NCBI GenBank assembly: GCA_009827215.1
Contig: WUAJ01000077.1
Coordinates: 1 to 9,273 of the forward strand
Direction of reading: 5' to 3'
Length of the DNA: 9,273 bases
Source of the DNA: Phycisphaeraceae bacterium
Lineage (GTDB): Bacteria; Planctomycetota; Phycisphaerae; Phycisphaerales; UBA1924
Program-made: the position numbers and the translations under genes
The notes under the pieces: model-generated
Told to the model about the DNA's origin: nothing
The model's input: only the letters and a program-made list of their open reading frames with translations
Database searches by the model: none
Part shown: positions 6,728 through 9,273 of the stretch, one piece after another
Numbering within the stretch: the stretch's first letter is position 1
How the letters are laid out: each line of letters starts with the position of its first letter

Positions 6728-7555
6728 TCAGCCGTCGATGAGTTCTTTGATGTCTTCTGGGAGCGCGAGGTCTTCATCGCTGACTTCGCCGTTGACTTCA
6801 ATGCTTGTGAACTCCATGACCTGCTGGATTGGTCCGGAGCTGGATACTGTTTTGTACGGCATCATGATTCCGTTCACTTCGCGATAGTCGAGGGTGTAGG
6901 TGGTTGCGGGCATCTTCATGCCTCCGGGACCAGCCGTGGTAGTTTCGGATTTGACGAGGTATCCCGACTCGTCGCTGTACCAGCGGCTTGAGACTTCGCC
7001 GTCTTCGATATCAACGAGTTCGAGTTTGTGTGCTTTGACTTCGGTGCCGTCTGGGAAGGTGACAGATTCCTCGCCAACATAGCTGACGCTCTGGTAGTAC
7101 TGATCCCAGTGGAGATCAGCGTAGAGGTCCATCTCGCGGAACATCTGCTTCGCTTCTTCGCCTTCGAGGATGCGTGGACCGCTCATCATGTCGTTTGACC
7201 ATGCGACATCGTCCGAGACACCGGATTCGAAAGCGCCCATTCCTGGGAGCTCAACGAGGGCGCGGAATCCACGCTTTGGAGCGATGAGCACATTCATCGT
7301 TGCGGTGATGCTCTGTGCTGGGATGCTCATGGTGCCTTCGAGACGGATCGATTCGACCCATTCGTCCTCGGCGTTCTCGCTCATGGTCACTTCGACTGAG
7401 CGATCCCAGATCTTCTTCGCTTTCGCGTCCATGCTCGGCTTCTCAGCCTTCTCAGCGTGTGCATGCTCAGGACCTGCGAGCGTGGTTGAAGTCAGGGTCA
7501 TCGGAAGTGCGGTCAACGCGAGCATCGCGAGTTTCAGGGTCTTTGAACTGTTCAT
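6728..7555 (-). CDS. Secreted LolA-like / outer-membrane lipoprotein-sorting-like protein
   Basis: Predicted 275-residue periplasmic protein. The N-terminus (MNSSKTLKLAMLAL...) is a typical Sec signal with cleavage likely near residue 27 (TLA-G). It is followed by a His/Glu/Lys-rich linker and then a beta-rich domain. Alternating strands such as IRLEGTMSIPAQSITATMNV (70-89), APKRGFRALVELPGMGAFESG (92-112, a 'P.K.R..v..pG.G....G' pattern), DVAWSNDMMSGPRIL (116-130) and the closing NGIMMPYKTVSSSGP resemble the lipoprotein-sorting LolA/LppX fold and DUF4292-like relatives. I do not see a specific binding residue, so lipid or lipoprotein binding is inference. The start at 7555 is chosen because GAGGAG lies eight bases upstream and it gives a clean signal peptide. 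The in-frame ATG codons further upstream (7603, 7600) add a polar extension that would spoil the signal. It lies 63 bases after the S41 peptidase gene and probably shares its transcript. Confidence 0.75.
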   Translation of the reverse strand: MNSSKTLKLAMLALTALPMTLTSTTLAGPEHAHAEKAEKPSMDAKAKKIWDRSVEVTMSENAEDEWVESIRLEGTMSIPAQSITATMNVLIAPKRGFRALVELPGMGAFESGVSDDVAWSNDMMSGPRILEGEEAKQMFREMDLYADLHWDQYYQSVSYVGEESVTFPDGTEVKAHKLELVDIEDGEVSSRWYSDESGYLVKSETTTAGPGGMKMPATTYTLDYREVNGIMMPYKTVSSSGPIQQVMEFTSIEVNGEVSDEDLALPEDIKELIDG

Positions 7556-7563
7556 TGTGTGTA

Positions 7564-7569
7564 CTCCTC
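7564..7569 (-). promoter_or_regulatory. Strong ribosome binding site deciding the start of the LolA-like gene
   Basis: GAGGAG on the minus strand, eight bases before ATG 7555. This places the start 16 codons inside the longest possible frame and directly before the signal peptide. Confidence 0.75.
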
Positions 7570-7595
7570 GGCGAGTGTTGTATTTGGGGTTTGGG

Positions 7596-7617
7596 ACCAT
7601 CATGGGAACATGGTGGT
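7596..7617 (-). repeat. Intercistronic hairpin between the S41 peptidase and LolA-like genes
   Basis: Nine-base arms ACCATCATG (7596-7604) and CATGGTGGT (7609-7617) flank a four-base loop. In the leftward mRNA the stem has one C-A mismatch and a UUCC loop. In a rightward RNA it would be fully paired with one G-U and a GGAA (GNRA) tetraloop. The hairpin begins one base after the peptidase stop codon and ends before the GAGGAG of the next gene. No T-run follows in the leftward direction, so it is more likely an mRNA-stability or processing element than a terminator. Confidence 0.5.
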
Positions 7618-7618
7618 A

Positions 7619-9064
7619 TTAATCATTATTCGCGATCCAGGCTTCCGCGGCTTCGAGGACCTCATCGTGTCCGTTCAGTAGCGCCTGGCGCGTGTATTGG
7701 ATCTCGTAATCAGGAATGGCACCCACACCTTCAAGGGTATAGCCCCCTCCTGTGGTGTAGGACGCGAACGCGTACTGGAAGCCGTCGCCGTTGGGGAGGC
7801 GCTCGACTGTGGATGGGAGGACGAGTCCAGCAGTGCGCTGTCCAAAGACCTTGGCGCGTCCGATGTCTTTGAGTCCCGCCGCGAGGATCTCGGCGTTGGA
7901 GATGCTGAGCTCATCAGTGAGCACGGCGACTTTCCCTTTGAAGTTGTTCTTTCTTGGATTGAGAATAAGGGGGATATCAAATGGGCCACGGACCTGGTCA
8001 CGCATCCTCATCGTTCCCATAGTCAATCCCTTCTCGGAGATCAGCCAGTTGATCATCCCGGGTGCCATGAGGATGATGCCTCCGAAGTTGCCTCGCATGT
8101 CGATGATGATTCCTGGCGCATCCATGTGGTCCTTGACGAACTGCTGGTACGCCGGGAGGACCTTGCCTGGATTCATAAACATGTTGAGTCGGTAGTAGCC
8201 CACGCCGTTGCTGAGTGTTGCTGTTTCAAACTCGATCGGATTCTCAGGGAGTGCGCCGATCCCTGCCATCTCTCCTGGCGCTTTGTCGAGTGTGATGGTG
8301 ACCTCTCGTGTTTCGTCCAGATCGTCACTGAAGGTCATACGGATCTTGTCGCCCGCTTCGCCTTGGATGCGTGAGTACGCGATCAGTCCGGCTTGGGTTT
8401 CTGGTCGATTGATGCCGCCCATCTCATTGACGACTTTGACGAGCGACTGCATCTCTCGTCCTTTGATGGATTCAACGATCCAGCCGGTCTTTACACCTGC
8501 ACGATCCGCAGCGGAGCCGGGCTTTACTTTGGTAACGAGGAACTGATCGTCGATCAGACGAATGTTCATCCCCGCTTGTCCTGGACCTGACTCTCCGGTG
8601 TATTCGTCGGAGTCATCGGGATTATCTGTAGAAGCCGCTTGGTCATCAACAATCTCAGCGGATTCCTCTTCGAGTTGTGTGTAGGCGCTGCTCGGGATGA
8701 TCCCGAAGTGGGACTGCTCGAGCCGTTCCAGGAGTTGGTTCATCGCGATGCGTGCTTCGTCGTCGGTTTTCGCGTTCTCGACCTTGGGGAGCAGATCAGC
8801 GCGAGCTTGGTCCCAGTCCACGCCGTTGAGGTCAGGGTCCCAGTGGTTCTCTTTGACGCTGTTCCAGATGTACTCGAAGGACTCGATGTGCTCGGCGCGC
8901 CGAGCATCGGTCATGACTGGTTCTTGCGCTTGTTGCTGAGCGGCGCTGGATTGCAAGGATTGATCGGAGGCGCAGGATGTCAGCGTCCCAGCGGCTGAGA
9001 ACAACACGCACGAGATGCCAATCGAGGCGGCTCGTTTGAATCTGAGGTTTGATTTGCGACGCAA
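7619..9064 (-). CDS. S41-family peptidase with PDZ domain, lipoprotein
   Basis: Predicted 481-residue envelope serine peptidase. The start MRRKSNLRFKRAAS plus a hydrophobic segment ends in lipobox L-T-S-C, so Cys31 is the likely lipidated residue. A helical N-terminal part contains LLERLEQSHFGI (111-122). An acidic Asp/Glu/Ser-rich insert follows (131-162), then a PDZ domain (about 165-255; GMNIRLIDDQFLVTKV, GSAADRAGVKTGW). The S41 core shows GIIIDMRGNFGG (318-329), VLTDELSISNAEILAAGLKD (381-400), GQRTAGLVLPS (408-418) and the C-terminal LEGVGAIPDYEI (444-455). Ser389 aligns with the Prc/CtpA nucleophile. The position of the Prc catalytic lysine is Leu414, while His119, Ser389 and Glu445 fit the tricorn-type triad. 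TTG 9064 is preferred because AAAGGAG lies six bases upstream and it gives a clean signal peptide; ATG 9130 would add 22 residues in front. The substrate is unknown. Confidence 0.9.
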   Translation of the reverse strand: MRRKSNLRFKRAASIGISCVLFSAAGTLTSCASDQSLQSSAAQQQAQEPVMTDARRAEHIESFEYIWNSVKENHWDPDLNGVDWDQARADLLPKVENAKTDDEARIAMNQLLERLEQSHFGIIPSSAYTQLEEESAEIVDDQAASTDNPDDSDEYTGESGPGQAGMNIRLIDDQFLVTKVKPGSAADRAGVKTGWIVESIKGREMQSLVKVVNEMGGINRPETQAGLIAYSRIQGEAGDKIRMTFSDDLDETREVTITLDKAPGEMAGIGALPENPIEFETATLSNGVGYYRLNMFMNPGKVLPAYQQFVKDHMDAPGIIIDMRGNFGGIILMAPGMINWLISEKGLTMGTMRMRDQVRGPFDIPLILNPRKNNFKGKVAVLTDELSISNAEILAAGLKDIGRAKVFGQRTAGLVLPSTVERLPNGDGFQYAFASYTTGGGYTLEGVGAIPDYEIQYTRQALLNGHDEVLEAAEAWIANND

Positions 9065-9070
9065 TAGAGA

Positions 9071-9077
9071 CTCCTTT
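9071..9077 (-). promoter_or_regulatory. Strong ribosome binding site deciding a TTG start (S41 peptidase)
   Basis: AAAGGAG on the minus strand, six bases before TTG 9064, the best Shine-Dalgarno in the window. It argues that the 22 codons upstream (from ATG 9130) are untranslated leader. Confidence 0.75.
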
Positions 9078-9273
9078 AGCGGCACGAGGTGGGTTAGTTC
9101 TATGGACACAACGCATGGAAGTTTCAGCATTTTTACCCAGAATCGAGGATAAATACGGCAATTTCAGCCATACACAGAACATCCAACTGGCGCATCATAT
9201 CCCTCATTTTGGGCTCTATAGGGTTGAGGAATCCTTCGAAAATAAAACCTTTTCTGAGTGTTCAATGATGCGG
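9078..9273 (-). other. Upstream leader and presumed promoter region of the S41 peptidase gene
   Basis: AT-richer non-coding stretch at the right edge. No protein or RNA gene is supported; all leftward frames are closed within 13-110 bases of the edge. Leftward promoter candidates, such as TTGCCG before an AT-rich GTAAAAAT, have poor spacing or boxes, so none is assigned. An eight-base inverted repeat (CGCATCAT 9191-9198, ATGATGCG 9265-9272) lies here. Confidence 0.4.

Noticed and set aside
7697..8374. 225-residue plus-strand frame opposite the peptidase
   Set aside because: The minus-strand S41 and PDZ motifs are unambiguous. The plus frame has no domain, signal or ribosome binding site.
1..9273. 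CRISPR arrays, transposon ends, tRNA/rRNA genes, toxin-antitoxin or phage genes
   Set aside because: Searched by eye on both strands. No regularly spaced direct repeats, no transposase or integrase motifs, no cloverleaf sequences and no small paired genes were seen.

Overview
The window looks like a piece of a moderately GC-rich bacterial chromosome, most likely a planctomycete (Planctomycetota, perhaps class Phycisphaerae). That placement is inference. It rests on the overall protein flavour, TTG starts with good Shine-Dalgarno sequences, and a long Gln/Glu-rich coiled-coil membrane protein of a kind I associate with that phylum. There is no rRNA, tRNA, CRISPR array, insertion sequence, integrase or toxin-antitoxin pair. 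Genes are tightly packed and no gene-free stretch exceeds about 210 bases.

Layout from left to right. (1) A leftward block (1-3801) reads, in transcription order: a 600-residue membrane-anchored coiled-coil protein of unknown function (3801-1999); a lipoprotein-type extracellular solute-binding protein of the iron(III)/Fbp-like class (1980-895); and a membrane-bound HD-GYP cyclic-di-GMP phosphodiesterase (808 to beyond base 1, C-terminus missing). The first two are only 18 bases apart. No ABC permease or ATPase gene accompanies the binding protein. (2) A divergent rightward pair (3882-6716) encodes an O-antigen ligase/polymerase-like polytopic membrane protein and a nucleotide-sugar (UDP-GlcNAc type) 6-dehydrogenase. 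Together they form a small surface-polysaccharide unit that ends at a weak terminator overlapping the last stop codon. (3) A second leftward pair (9064-6728) encodes an S41-family lipoprotein peptidase with a PDZ domain and, downstream, a secreted LolA-like protein.

How the parts fit: every complete product is predicted to act in the envelope (membrane, periplasm or lipoprotein). Region 1 joins a ligand-binding lipoprotein to a c-di-GMP-degrading enzyme. Region 2 supplies an activated uronic-acid-type sugar and a step of glycan polymerisation or transfer. Region 3 processes or handles envelope proteins. A functional link between the three regions is not shown by the sequence.

I found no clear new defence or mobile system. 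The points most worth a second look are: the S41 peptidase, which lacks the Prc/CtpA lysine but keeps residues fitting a tricorn-type His/Ser/Glu triad; the binding protein, which has acidic residues where FbpA-type proteins carry the tandem iron-binding tyrosines; the uncharacterised coiled-coil protein coupled to it; and a strong excess of GATC sites.
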